From assembly GCA_037951105.1 (NCBI GenBank), contig JBAMJV010012234.1, positions 1 through 64,000 on the forward strand: a stretch of 64,000 nucleotides of DNA. Direction: 5' to 3'. This document shows, piece by piece, positions 1 to 10,970 of this stretch. The notes under the pieces are model-generated. The model searched no databases and was not told where the DNA came from. It was given only the letters and a program-made list of their open reading frames with translations. Position 1 is the stretch's first letter. The number at the start of each line of letters is the position of its first letter. Both the position numbers and the translations under genes were made by a program. The DNA comes from Echinarachnius parma. Taxonomy: Eukaryota; Echinodermata; Echinoidea; Clypeasteroida; Echinarachniidae.

Positions 1-130
1 ACAAAATCATCTATTCTGGGGGGGGGGGGGGGCAGGGGGCGCCCCCCCCCCCCCCCATTAAAATATTTGGAGCGGGGGCGAACATGTCGTTTCGCCCCCC
101 CCCCCCCCCCTCCCCAATGTGTTTTTTTTT
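1..130. repeat. G and C homopolymer tracts
   Basis: Runs of G (about 19-32) and C (about 41-57 and 95-111) separated by short AT-rich spacers. Open frames here are poly-Pro/poly-Gly artefacts. Confidence 0.9.
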
Positions 131-484
131 CTGAAGTCATCGTGGGGAACCTAGACCCTGTAATGAGGGCCCTATCAATGTCGACCCCTGCTTTCCACCC
201 ATATATGGCACGCCGATATAACAATATTCGAAATCGCTTGGTATGCCAGTCAATATGTTACACTCTTACAATTTTATAAACACACCGCTAAAAATGTTTT
301 TTTTCTTCTAAATTGATCGTTTACAAATTAATCCCCTAGACGTCGCCGGATACAACCCATGCAAGGATTCTCGCTACATCAACGCCATTCGCGCTAAAAT
401 TAACCCATGAAAGATCAAATATATTGTACCTTTTAAACCATATGTTGGGGGTGCTGAAATTGCAAAACCCAAAAGCTCCCGGGG

Positions 485-880
485 TACTTCTGTAATACAA
501 TCCGGAAGCTTCCGGGGGCTCCGCCCCCTGTACCCCAGTTAAGGTCTCTAATATGGGTAACACATTTAGGGGATCAAGCTTTCAATATATGCTATTTACC
601 TGTTTATGTAAGAAAATACATAAATAATCCTTCGATCTTTCTCTCTATCCTTTTTTAAAACACTTATATAAGGTACCCTTTTATAGCACATAGTTCTAAA
701 TGTGTACAATCAGGAAGCTCCGCCCCCTGGCCCTTCATTGAGGTCCCTATAACATAATGTGGGTAACCCCTTTACCAAAACCATTTAGGGGTTCACGCTA
801 TCAAAACGCTTTCAACATGTTATATGTGCGCTATTCAAAACCTTTTTTGTAAGAAAATATAATAGCCTTTGTAGTATGTT
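485..880. repeat. degenerate tandem duplication, period about 230 bp
   Basis: The sequence near 505-640 (tccgccccctg, then gggtaacacatttaggg, ending gtaagaaaata) recurs near 717-870 (tccgccccctgg, gggtaacccc, catttagggg, gtaagaaaata). No coding frame is convincing, and the origin is unknown. Confidence 0.6.
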
Positions 881-1174
881 TATGAAGACGAAAGATGAGC
901 GATACAAGATCTATGAACGATAAACATGAGGCCAAGGGCACCATATAAAGTCATTCAAACATTCCTTTACAAATGAAGATCAGATATTCATTTAAACATG
1001 GCGTATCCGGAGCTAAATACATTGAAACTCCTGATGGTCAACTGATGTAGTATCTGGTTTCAGGTTGACATGTACTACCAACAAACGTCTAGTGAATAAT
1101 TATGACATATTATTCCAACATTAGTTGCCATGGTAACAGTAAGCATACCATTCGATCAATTGGAAGACACCTAC

Positions 1175-1459
1175 GTTTTGTCGACGCAACTAGCCGAGTA
1201 GCGTTACTGTATCCAAAGCCAGTCTCACTCCGGAGGACGACGTGATACTGCGTCGATGGAGCTAGGTTGTCTAGGATTATCCAAGATGGCATGATTCCAT
1301 TAATTTCCCTGCAGCTGTTTAGGGCCTGTCCAGTGCAGTAGGTGAGTGTGAACGTCATATTCAACCCGTAAGAGTAGTCAGGGATCCACGTTAGAAGAAG
1401 AGAATGCGTGGTTGCAGATGACTTCACTGTCGTAAAGGCGGTCGGGGATCCAGGTAGCT
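1175..1459 (-). CDS. receptor copy 3, FN3-domain exon
   Basis: This 285-nt exon, read on the minus strand, has an acceptor AG just before 1459 and a donor GTAGGT after 1175. Its length and phase (1-1) equal the FN3 exons of copies 1 and 2 (20814-21098 and 44558-44842). It encodes a fibronectin type III-like domain: an ELPGSPTA start, the LLLTWIP strand, MTFTLTYC, LDNLAPSTQY, and the GYSNATRLVAS end. The exon is open throughout. It belongs to a gene or pseudogene that runs leftward out of the window, so the microexon and membrane exon expected at lower coordinates are not visible. Confidence 0.75.
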
Positions 1460-1499
1460 CTAAGTGGATGTTGGAATAAAGGTAAAACAGGATAATGCA

Positions 1500-1640
1500 A
1501 TATTACATGTAAGATAACTCGGGATTATTCATCAATGTCAGTTTGACAGTCATGCTCCAACCGTGACCATGATCCATGTAAACTTGCTTGGAATACATGC
1601 AGTCAAAGGGGTGGTGGAATGTGAAGTGGCCGATTTGTTA
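1500..1640 (-). pseudogene. intronic FN3 relic of receptor copy 3
   Basis: On the minus strand a fragment reading like the middle of an FN3 domain (MDHGHGWSMTVKLT) lies just upstream of the intact FN3 exon. The same relic lies upstream of the FN3 exon in copy 1 (about 20626-20750) and copy 2 (about 44343-44496). It runs into stops and has no convincing splice sites. It is probably a decayed, ancestrally duplicated FN3 exon. Confidence 0.5.
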
Positions 1641-1813
1641 GAGAGAAGACGGTGTACGTCCCAGGTGGCTTGTTATCTTCTGAACGTGAATTAAAAACGG
1701 AAAGACCAGAACCAGTAACCTTGGTGACCGACCTACATGTATATCAGATTTATACTATTCTGTTGGTCGCACAACCGGGTATTCCGTGACCCCGCATGCA
1801 CACGTCTGCACTG

Positions 1814-1848
1814 CACTGGAGTGAAAACGCTATGTTTTCACTCCAGTG
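1814..1848. repeat. short hairpin, 15-bp stem
   Basis: The arm cactggagtgaaaac (1814-1828) is complementary to gttttcactccagtg (1834-1848), with a 5-nt loop. It lies 34 bp from the large foldback at 1882-2035. Confidence 0.85.
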
Positions 1849-1872
1849 ATTCACGTGAACAAAACAATGACC

Positions 1873-2043
1873 AGGAAGTGACTAGTCTAGTTGTAGACTC
1901 TCGGAATTAATCTCCGCCACCCCGAAGATCTGTATACACAGCAGTGATCGCTGCCAGGTCTGGCAGCGATCACTGCTGTGTATACAGATCTTCGGGGTGG
2001 CGGAGATTAATTCCGAGAGTCTACAACTAGACTAGGAAGTGAC
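1873..2043. mobile_element. perfect foldback element with 10-bp flanking direct repeat
   Basis: Positions 1882-1957 and 1960-2035 are perfect 76-nt inverted copies separated by only 2 nt. The same 10-mer, aggaagtgac, flanks both sides (1873-1882 and 2034-2043) and slightly overlaps the arms. A target-site duplication of 9-10 bp suits an insertion by a Mutator-like enzyme, but no transposase is present. The element sits in the Ig-FN3 intron of receptor copy 3. An assembly or replication inversion would not readily explain the flanking direct repeat. Confidence 0.75.
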
Positions 2044-2212
2044 GGGATGCCGACCCAGAGAATACCAGGTGGTTGATTGTGGTGGGTACACTTACGGCAA
2101 TTACTTTTCCCTGCCCATTACTCAAACTATCTCCAGGTTCTTTCCATTTCATTCTCTTTGATACGCCCCCATATAATGATACATACCCCCTCAATCTAAT
2201 ACAAATGCTCAC

Positions 2213-2592
2213 CTCCAAATTTTATCAAAACACGTGTCGAAATCCAATCATCCGGATTACCCCGAAGTGGAAAGCCGAACACACAATCTCTATGTTTGCG
2301 TGATCGGGTAATCCAACTAGCGTTGCCGATTGTGACGAGAGTGTCAAGTTTTGGTTGAAGTCGCTTGGACGATTGATCTGGTCTTCAGCATCGAATGTGA
2401 CCACGGTATCTGCTGGTAATGATACTGGAAATGACCACGATATGTTTGGTAGGGGCTTGGAGGATGTCAGAATTGAGCATGTAAGAGTGTGACTTTCATT
2501 GATAATCGCGTAGAAAGTTCCATTGCTGTAGACACGGCCTGTTCTATTGTCGAATATCTCTAGCTCATCTTGCTGAAGTTGGCATGATTTCC
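2213..2592 (-). pseudogene. receptor copy 3, Ig-domain exon with frame break
   Basis: Read on the minus strand from an acceptor before 2592, this encodes an Ig-like domain very close to copies 1 and 2: QDELEIFDN, NGTFYAI, HTLTCSILTSSKPLPNISWS, then NQNLTLSS and the second cysteine in IVCSAFHF. The length to the donor-like GTGAGC at 2212 is 380 nt, which does not keep phase 1 (copies 1 and 2 are 369 and 366 nt). The open frame reaches TGA about 20 nt before that donor. I infer a frameshift near the end of the exon and hence a probable pseudogene, unless another donor is used. No signal-peptide exon was found upstream (higher coordinates). Confidence 0.7.
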
Positions 2593-2854
2593 CTGTGAAT
2601 TAGGACAGAGTATATAGAAATTGCATTTTGTACTAGATTTGAAGATATGTGACCTTATTTACCCGTACGTCTGACTGTTGCTATCTTGTTATTGTTTGTT
2701 ATTGATTTTAGTATTTCATAATTGGTTTTCTATTATGCCAATATTTAAACATAATTGTTGAAAATTGCATTTATTGTTTTTGCTTTAGTAAATGTAGTAT
2801 TTAAACCTGTACCACATTATTTCATAAGAATTTATTTTTAAACAAATTTGTTGT

Positions 2855-3378
2855 TTAAAGGGGAAGTTCAGTTTAGGTAGAGAGGGCGCTGCACATCACA
2901 ATTTTTTTGTGAGGTAATGAAAAACTGAATGTCGAATTCGAGAGAACATGCAATTTTAATGGCAGAATAAACTTTATTTGGTCAAAATCGACCCAGAAAC
3001 GGCTGAAATGTCAATAAATATATCTGATCTTATAATTATTTGGGGCCCAAATAATTAGATGATTTTTAGAAAAAAAAATTTAAATGCTTGCACTTTTTCA
3101 AAAATTTTCAAAAGCGTTTTTTAAATAGTTGTTGATGATCAATAAAACATCACATGCATAATTTTGTATGAAAAATGGTTGAAACCAATGCCTTTTAAAA
3201 AAGCGCCCTCTTGTGTTTGAATGGCTCTTTTTGAATGATAACAGGCTTTTTACTTAGTCGTTTGTAATTTTTGTATACCTTTCGAGCATGGTGGAGTTAT
3301 AACTATTAGTTTATAATGTTACTGTGCAGGTTTTAGCTACTTAAGTTCAGCCTTACCAAAACTAAACTACCCCTTTAA
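2855..3378 (+). mobile_element. TTAA-bounded MITE, family I, copy A
   Basis: It begins TTAAAGGGGAAGTTCAG, followed by a gagggcgctgcac box, and ends ctaaactacccctttaa. The ends are inverted copies and TTAA lies at both boundaries, as in piggyBac-type insertions. No open frame is present. Eight copies or fragments of the family are in the window. Confidence 0.8.
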
Positions 3379-4042
3379 GCGGTACATACCCATATTACAT
3401 TATACATGGTCAGCCCACAGTCTATTTGAGCTGGTTTTCACGAGAGGTGACGTAATGCACTTTTGGGACAAAATATGGAAAGGGGAAGGTACATTTCTGG
3501 TCAAACTGAATTATGGTGCCTCAAACTTGATAATAAGCAATTAATTACCGCTTGTGAAGGTGATAGTTTGCCATCGCCTGAAACCAAAAGGTGAGTATCA
3601 GGGGTGTATCAGCTTTGTATTCCACATCGGAAACATGTCAGTCACTGGTAGGGTCTACGTGAAAGACAATCTAACTGTTGTTTGTGTTATGCCTAGTTCT
3701 AACAGCAAACGGTGTACGATGTACACTGCATGCAGTACAAGTTACGTACGTACACGCAACGTATGAATCAAATGTGTAATTCGCGCCACATCACCGGCGG
3801 TGATCACAGCGTCACGTATTTATAAATGATTTTTTTTTTTTCTTCAGAAAGTATCTGAATTAAAAATTGGAAGAAAGAAAGAAGAACCATTATGCAAGTG
3901 TGTGCATGTGAATAAGTGCAGGTGAAATGAATGTTTCATTAGGTTTCTTATGAAATTAAATTAATTTGTATGAACAAACAATTACAATCATTAAGATCTT
4001 TATAATGTATATGAATATTTGGATATTAAATGTTTTTCCGTG
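3379..4042. other. no gene recognised
   Basis: Unique-looking sequence. The only open frame of note (3554-3766) lacks recognisable domains, splice signals or support and is not called. Confidence 0.5.
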
Positions 4043-4625
4043 TCCGGACTACTACCCCCTGGACAACCACCCCCCGGACGATTACCCCTCAGACAACTAC
4101 CCCCTAGGACAATTACCCCCCGGACAATTACCCCCCTAGGACAATTACCCCCCAAGACAATTACCACCCAAGACAACTAACCCCAAGACAATTACCCCCA
4201 AGACAATTACCCCCCAAGACAATTACCCTCCCAAGACAACTACCCCCCAAGACAACTACCCCCCGGATAATTACCCCCCGGACGATTACCCCCCAGTCAA
4301 TTACCCCCCGGACAACTACCCCCTGGTCAACTACCCCCCGGAAAATAACCCTCAAGACAACTACCCCCCGGATAATTACCCCCCGGACGATTACCCCCCC
4401 CCCCCCCCCCGACAATTACCCCCCAGACGACTACTCCCCAGAATATTACCCCCCCCCCCCAAGACAACTATCCCCCAAGACAACTACCCCCAATACACTA
4501 CCCCCCCCCCCCGGAAAATTACCCCCAAGATAATTGCCCCCCCCCCCTCCCCCCCCCCCCCCCGGTCGACTACCCCCTGGATAATTACCCCCTGGACAAT
4601 TAAACTCCAAGACAATTAGCCCAAG
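4043..4625. repeat. C-rich minisatellite, about 15-16 bp unit
   Basis: About 35 diverged copies of a unit like GACAATTACCCCCC, with AAGAC, CGGAC or CTGGA junctions. It is the reverse complement of the array at 7950-8218, so the two arrays flank the LINE as mirror images. Both strands give low-complexity Gly/Val open frames that are not genes. Confidence 0.9.
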
Positions 4626-4635
4626 ACATCTTCCC

Positions 4636-4700
4636 TTAAGACCAGTGGCGTAGCGAGGGTCAACGGATGGGGGGGGGGGGGGGGGGGGGGGGGGGTTGGA
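4636..4700. repeat. accagtggcgtagcg terminus plus long G tract
   Basis: The motif accagtggcgtagcga is followed by a G tract (about 4669-4695). The same terminus is at 47875-47886, where the opposite end is also present (ctacaccactgg at 48035-48046). It is likely one end of a dispersed MITE. Confidence 0.5.
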
Positions 4701-4897
4701 GGGGCACAACTGCGAGGTAGTGGAGCGATGGTGCATATCCTAGACAGTGATATTATGTGATACGTAGTTCAAGCTATGGAATCAAACATTTATAATGTAC
4801 GCATATTAAAAAGTGGAGGGAGAATCACCTCCACTTTCAAACGTATGGGGGGGGGGGGGGGGGGGGGAGGCATGTCCCCCCTCCCCGTCCCCCGGGT

Positions 4898-5302
4898 GCA
4901 TTACGTATTAAGAAAAAAGAATCGCCGTGGATAAATGATGATATTGTACAATTAATTCGTGATCGTAACAAATTAAAACAAAAGGCAAAACGATCGCAAA
5001 CATTAGATGATTGGAATGAATATAAAAGAGCTAGAAACAAGGTAACAGCTGAAATACGGAAAGCTAAACGTGAATATATACAAAGTATTATACAAACAAG
5101 TAATGGTCAGTCAGGCGATATATGGAAGTCTTTAAATTATGTGATGCCAAAGAAAAATAAATCGGACAAGATATTGGAAATAGAACGAGATGGTATTCGA
5201 TACACTGAGAAAAGAGCGATTGTGGACAATTTTAATGATTACTTTGTAAACATTGGAAAACAACTTCAGAGTGATGCTGGGTTAATTAATGATGATACTT
5301 AA
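4898..5302 (+). pseudogene. LINE ORF2 linker region, out of frame with RT
   Basis: This frame reads ALRIKKKESPWINDDI, a Lys/Arg-rich helix (KRARNKVTAEIRKAKREY), and FNDYFVNIGKQL, which is typical of the segment between endonuclease and RT in Jockey/CR1-type elements. It ends in TAA at 5300-5302. The downstream frame (LIQEEYYP, then the RT) resumes at 5299 in another phase, so a small indel has broken one long ORF. Confidence 0.8.
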
Positions 5303-6867
5303 TTCAAGAAGAATATTATCCTTGTCATGCGAATTTAACAAGTTTTAGAAGTATTGAAGAAGATGATGTTTTGAAAGTAATCAAAAGTATGTCAGATAAG
5401 AAAGCTTGTGGTAATGATAACATCCCAATGTCTCTTATTAAGCCAATTGCTCATATTATAGTAAAACCGATTACACATATATTTAATTTATCAATACAAC
5501 AAGGATTGGTACCAACAGGATTAAAGATTTCTAGAGTAACTCCAATTTTTAAAGGTGGAAATAAAAATGAAATTGGAAATTATAGACCTATAAGTGTATT
5601 ACCAGTTTTTGCTAAGATTTTAGAGAAAATCATTTCTCGTCAATTATATGACTATGTTACTAGTAATTCACTTTTGTCAAATCATCAATCAGGTTTTCGA
5701 CCGAAACATTTTACTATGACAGCACTATTGAATGTAACGGAGAGCTGGCTAGACAGCTTAGATAGGGGTAATTTTGTTGGTATAATAGCGTTGGACTTGC
5801 GAAAGGCTTTCGATACAGTGGACCACGATGTATTGTTGCTTAAATTGAAAAGAATGGGGATCGATGGTAATGCCTTGAAATGGATACAGGATTATCTTCT
5901 TGACCGTCATCAGTATACTATTCTTGATGGGGTACAGTCAACAATGTGTGAAGTTAAGTGTGGTGTGCCTCAAGGGAGTAACCTGGGCCCTCTTTTATTT
6001 GTTATGTACATTAATGACTTGGCTGAATGCCTTGATCTGTGTCAGGTATCCCTTTACGCAGATGACACATGCATCTACGTTGAAAATAAGAATGTCGACT
6101 TAGTGGTAAATACACTTAATAAGGAACTGACTGTTGTATCTAAATGGCTTAAAAATAATCGATTGGTCTTAAATACAGCTAAATGTGAATTGTTATTACT
6201 TGGTTCTAGAAAGAGACTTAAAAATGTTCACCCTCAGAATGTAAGCATTGAATCAAATGTAATTCATAGAGTAACACACCTTAAATATCTAGGTATTATG
6301 ATTGATGAATGTCTAAATTGGAATATACAAGTAGAAAAGATTATAAAGGACATAACATCCAGTATATATTTGTTAAAACGGATTAGACCGTACATAACAC
6401 AAAACTCAGCCATGTTGTTCTATAAAAGTATTATTCAAGCAAAATTTGATTATTGTGACGTTATATGGGGAAATTGTGGTAAGGGCAGTTTAAACCGATT
6501 ACAAAAATTACAAAATCGAGCATTACGCATTGTTCTGAATGTCGAGTGGATGTATTCTACACAGTTACTTTATAATCAAACTGGAATAAGAACCATTGAG
6601 ACAAGATTGAAAACTCGACTATTGTATGTGATGTATAAAATATGTTATAATATGTACCCACCTAGTTTATGTCAGATTTTTACCTTTAAACGATCTTCTT
6701 ATCATTTGAGAAATGCTTGTTTGAAACTTGAGATTCCTAAATGTTCAACCAATTTTAAACATAGAAGTATGATGTATAGGGGAGCAAAACAGTGGAATTG
6801 TCTTTCAGATCAAACCAAATCCTTAACTGTAAATGCCTTTAAAAGTTTTCTTAAAACGGTAGAATAA
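5299..6867 (+). CDS. reverse transcriptase of Jockey/CR1-like LINE
   Basis: The open frame covers the RT domain and C-terminal region. Counting from TTG at 5371 (about 498 residues), landmarks are NYRPISVLPVFAKILEK, SGFRPKHFT, the motif A aspartate in ALDLRKAFDTVDHD (about residue 140-150), GVPQGSNLGPLLFVMYINDL, and the catalytic YADD at about 228-231. LLLLGSRKRL and the C-terminal QKLQNRALRIV and KQWNCLS signatures follow. The protein copies LINE RNA into DNA at a nick. The ORF lacks its own start because the 5' part is lost. The catalytic aspartates are intact, so decay is recent. Confidence 0.9.
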   Translation, partial: LIQEEYYPCHANLTSFRSIEEDDVLKVIKSMSDKKACGNDNIPMSLIKPIAHIIVKPITHIFNLSIQQGLVPTGLKISRVTPIFKGGNKNEIGNYRPISVLPVFAKILEKIISRQLYDYVTSNSLLSNHQSGFRPKHFTMTALLNVTESWLDSLDRGNFVGIIALDLRKAFDTVDHDVLLLKLKRMGIDGNALKWIQDYLLDRHQYTILDGVQSTMCEVKCGVPQGSNLGPLLFVMYINDLAECLDLCQVSLYADDTCIYVENKNVDLVVNTLNKELTVVSKWLKNNRLVLNTAKCELLLLGSRKRLKNVHPQNVSIESNVIHRVTHLKYLGIMIDECLNWNIQVEKIIKDITSSIYLLKRIRPYITQNSAMLFYKSIIQAKFDYCDVIWGNCGKGSLNRLQKLQNRALRIVLNVEWMYSTQLLYNQTGIRTIETRLKTRLLYVMYKICYNMYPPSLCQIFTFKRSSYHLRNACLKLEIPKCSTNFKHRSMMYRGAKQWNCLSDQTKSLTVNAFKSFLKTVE

Positions 6868-6890
6868 TTTGCATATTTTTCCTTCTTTCT

Positions 6891-6892
<2 letters not shown>

Positions 6893-6930
<38 letters not shown>
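6893..6930. repeat. poly-T tract in LINE 3' region
   Basis: An uninterrupted T run soon after the RT stop codon, inside the LINE 3' untranslated region. Confidence 0.9.
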
Positions 6931-7619
6931 CGTGAGTTTGTTTGTTTTGTTTTTTGTTTTGTGTATACTAAATTGTGTAAAATATGTTGTTTTTTTATAT
7001 TTGTAATATGTAAATACTGTGTTTAATATTTTGTTATCTTGATGTATTGTTTTTATTTCAGGGACCGTCTGAAAAACAGTCTTTGGCTGAGTACGGTTCC
7101 CTGGTGAAATAAAATGAAAATAAAAAATAAATAAATTATGTGCATTCAATTTCGCCAATTTTGTTACCGCAGTTGTATTTAGCAGTTCAACATCGTTTTT
7201 TAGCATTATAATTCATATATTGATCATTCGGAAACATTTTGTTTGCATTCGATTTCAAACGTATTTCGATTCGAGTAAATTCGTGGTTACGTAGTACCGC
7301 CCTCCTGGAAATCCGTTGTCGCAATTGAATGCAAATAGTGTGGGTTTTTTTTAATTGAATGCTAAAAGTGGTAAATAACTTGATCGAAGAGCTAAATCGT
7401 ATGAACATAATGCAATTTTGAACCAACATTGCAAGCCCTCAGCTCAGTTTCATGAAACTGAATGAAACGAATGAAAAGCTTACGAAATTGGCCGAAAAAC
7501 ATTATAGAACATGTGATATGCCTAGGTCATAAATGCACTGGATGCCGCACAATATTTTTACCTACATTTCGGATAGGGATATCGTACGATGTCTGCAATA
7601 TATGCGTGTATTGGCAGTC

Positions 7620-7905
7620 CCGTAGCATAGGGGTGCGTTGGGTGCGTAACCCCCCCCCCCCCCCCCCCCCCTCCCCATTCAGAAAGGTCCACTTTTTATC
7701 GTTCTCGGTCTCGGGCAGCGATCGGTCCATTTGACATTTGACGACCCCATCTCCCTGCTTACACAACTAAAACAGTGGTCAAAATCAGCGACGGACCCCT
7801 CTCCTCCCCCCCCCCCCCCCCCCCACACTCACACTTACACGACTCAACCAGTGGTCTTGGTCCCGTTTTTGCAAATACGCACCCCCAACGCCCAAACCCA
7901 CCCCC
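7620..7905. repeat. poly-C dispersed repeat with (ggtgcgtt)-type terminus
   Basis: Contains gtgcgttgggtgcgtaac plus C tracts (about 7651-7671 and 7805-7824) and gaaaggtccactttttatcg. The same modules occur in reverse order and orientation near 30160-30250 (aaaaagtggacctttccg, G tract, cgcacccaacgcacccc), so this is a dispersed element, not a gene. Confidence 0.65.
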
Positions 7906-7949
7906 TTGAAAAATCCAGGCTACCGGCCTGAGCGGTCACATATTTTGTC

Positions 7950-8218
7950 TTGGGGTGGTTGTCTTGGGGGGCTATTGTCTTTGGGGGAGGGGGGGGGGGG
8001 GGGAATTGTCTTGGGGGGGGGGGGAATATTCAGGGGGGTAGTTGTCCGGGGGTATTTGACTGGAGGTAATCGTCCGGGTGGTAATTATCCGGGGGTAGTT
8101 GTCTTGGGGGTAGTTGTCTTGGGGGTAATTGCCTTGGGGGTAATTGTCTTGAGGGGTAATTGTCTTGGGGGGTAATTGTCTTGGGAGGGGGGGGGGGGTA
8201 GTTGTATTGGGGGGTAAT
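7950..8218. repeat. G-rich minisatellite, mirror of 4043-4625
   Basis: Tandem GGGGGTAATTGTCTT units, the reverse complement of the left array. It includes G tracts of 10-20 nt with quadruplex potential. Confidence 0.9.
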
Positions 8219-9253
8219 TTAAATGAATAAAGAGATGCTCAGTTTTTAATATTGTCAGGTAAAGCCTGGACCATAGTGCCTTTGCTTAGCTTTTTAGTGA
8301 ATCCCTCTGTTTCCAATAGGTATTTATTTATTTGTTCACATGATTGTAATATAGTATGTTTAATGTGTTGTAAGTAACAACACAATTGAACAAAACATTA
8401 AAAGCATTTATGAGAATATGGAAGATTATACAAAGCTGGCTTATCTAGGGTAAACTCATTTACCTGCACAAATCTTCTATATTGATGGAGGCAGATTAAT
8501 CAGCAGAAGAGCAATAATACGACTTTCGCTATGGCCTAATTGTATGGAAGAAAACTGGGTTCTACTCACCAAACGCTGAAATAAATATCCAAAGCGTTAT
8601 GATGCAGTGCTCCCGTGTCGTCATAATCGCAAACAGAATAGTTAATAGCCTAATCGGTTATATCCCAGATATTGTCAGCTCCGTAAATATAAGGCGTTCT
8701 TGTATGCGATACGTCCGGACATCAATGTGTATTAGTATATCATCGGAAAAGTAAGTCGAATAAGATTCACGTAAATGTAACTTTTAAGAAACCTTCCGAT
8801 GATCTTTGTTGAACATGTTGTCTCACTATACAGCTAACGAAGTATAGTTATGGTTTATATTCACGGAAACTTCGCATTTATTTGTATCTTGGTGTATTTA
8901 TCATCTTTTCTTAAATTTCCTAGTAGCTGTAAATATATCAGCTAAGTTATTTATTTGATATTTAAGTGCTATTGGTGCCCATATATTTCGTAGATGAAGT
9001 CTCATCTTACCTTTACAAAAAGTAAAGATATGGTTGTGAAAATTTGAGAGATTTACTACTAATTAAAACAAAATATTGCATTCGATGAAATTTAATTTAA
9101 TCTATGAGTACTCTTGAAGCACAATCAATGTTAAATGCAGTTAATGAATTACTGAAGTAACTACATCGATTAGGGCTGTGTGAGATAACATTAATAATTG
9201 CCTTTGGAAGTTTGATCTAGTAGGACCGTATGTTTCATGTTACCTCCCCCCTT

Positions 9254-9292
<39 letters not shown>

Positions 9293-9590
9293 TAGCCTAC
9301 ATAAGAACTTCCCTTTGGTTTACCAGGAAACTCAAACCATAATATTGCACTTAAAGACTGTATTTGTGAGAAGAAAAAAACCGGTTGTCCAGTATACCAA
9401 AAATGATTGATCTCCACAAAATTTTCAAATTTATAACCTCCAAGAAAGTTTGCATTTGTTTTTCGAAAGTACTGTCTTGTTTTGCGTTTAGATAATATGC
9501 TAATGAGCTCCGCTTAGTGTCTGCACTGTTTATGCGCATGCACGTATGACCTTTGTACTCCATGGTATGCCCATGCATACTTGCGTCTAG
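8219..9590. other. no gene recognised; AT-rich
   Basis: AT-rich sequence without coding signal. It contains an A tract followed by (TA)n at about 9256-9293. An inverted pair (atcatcggaa near 8741, ttccgatgat near 8792) may mark a small hairpin. Confidence 0.5.
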
Positions 9591-9856
9591 CACTGGATCG
9601 GCACTGGCTTAAGCCTAAGACTGGATCGGCACTGGCTTAAGCCTAAGACTGGATCGGCACTGGCTTAAGCCTAATACTGGATCGGCACTGGCTTAAGCCT
9701 AAGACTGGATCGGCACTGACTTAAGCCTAAGACTGGATCGGCACTGGCTTAAGCCTAAGACTGGATCGGCACTGGCTTAAGCCTAAGACTGGATCGGCAC
9801 TGGCTTAAGCCTAAGACTGGATCGGCACTGGCTTAAGCTCGGCACTGGCTTAAGCC
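9591..9856. repeat. 28-bp minisatellite, about 9.5 copies
   Basis: The unit is ACTGGATCGGCACTGGCTTA followed by AGCCTAAG, nearly identical between copies. One unit carries ctaat for ctaag, another tgactt for tggctt, and the final copy is shortened. Each unit holds the palindrome ggcttaagcc. The homogeneity suggests recent expansion. Confidence 0.95.
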
Positions 9857-10970
9857 ACTGCATTTTTAACTGCTACTACCAGCGTCGTAATGCGCATGCC
9901 AAGAAGCACCCAGGACACCGTTGCAGCACATACCTGCGCGAGTCTTGTCCAGTGTCGATGCCTAGTATGAATGGGTAGACATCTTATCCCTGGTTGATTT
10001 GTTATGCTTTTAAAAATCAAATGTGGCACAAGTTAAAACGTTTTCATGTATTGATTGATATGACATGGTTATCTACAATCATGATTTTAATTATGATTGC
10101 AGTGAATTTCGCCAATATACTGTTCTTTATCCCTATAAACGCCAAGCTACTTTGGCGTTCCCAGGTCCAATCTCCAATTCCTGTATTATCAGATCTACCA
10201 CTGTCATATTTAGCACACATGTCAAGCAAGTCAAGCAGCTCTACAAGTTTTTGTTTTTGTATTCAATGATATTTATTTTCTTCATTGCTTACATACAAAT
10301 AATAAAAAATAAAAAATCAGTACATAAAGTAATCTGCAGAATAACATAATATATCATTCGATTTTACATTCACATCTAAATAATACAAATTAACAAATAA
10401 AGGTGTATGACTATTTAAATTATTACAAAATCATTGAAAATACAGATCAGCATGCATGAAGAGAGCATGAGTATAAAAAGGGAAAAATAGGAGGGAAATA
10501 AACCATTGCTCCCCCCCCCCCCCCCCCCCCCCAGACAAGCCACATCACAACACGTACATACACACACACACACGCGTGCAAAGATACCCAAACATACATC
10601 CACAGATAACATGCCTACACCCGGATACATATCTTGTGAGGATCTCGACCATTATACCAGTCTTGTTCACTTCATTGCTTCTATTTGGCCTTCCCTATTG
10701 TGCTCTGCACAAAGCTATGCTAAATTGTCCCACTTTCTAAAATGATATAATAATGTACTTCGATCCCCTGCTAATTTCTTCTCCTCCTGTCTATTTTCCA
10801 ATAATTTTTATCTTAATTTCCAAAGCAGTTGGTGGTCTACTTTTATTCTTACTATTAATAAATATCATATATTTTATCAAAATTATAATATGATTTAATA
10901 TTTGTTCCTTCCCTATATTTAACTCAACTATTCCTACATGGATACCTTTCCAATTTAGATTTGTAATCCC
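9857..10970. other. no gene recognised; repeat-derived AT-rich DNA
   Basis: Contains a C tract (about 10511-10532) with CA repeats (10560-10573). From about 10740 onward it probably includes the 3' part of the degenerate L1-like element coded on the minus strand at 10971-11174. Short open frames here have no recognisable domains. Confidence 0.4.

Larger units (their letters stand above)
4897..7140 (+). mobile_element. 5'-truncated non-LTR retrotransposon (Jockey/CR1-like)
   Basis: A LINE fragment that begins directly after a poly-G tract. It holds the linker between endonuclease and RT (4898-5302), the RT and C-terminal region (to 6867), and a 3' region containing a gggaccgtctgaaaaacagt stem and an AT-rich aataaa tail ending about 7140. 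The endonuclease is missing, as usual for incomplete target-primed insertion. A single-base frame break near 5299 separates the linker from the RT frame. The element is therefore not autonomous. Confidence 0.85.

Noticed and set aside
9591-9856. CRISPR array
   Set aside because: Contiguous identical units with no spacers, in an animal genome.
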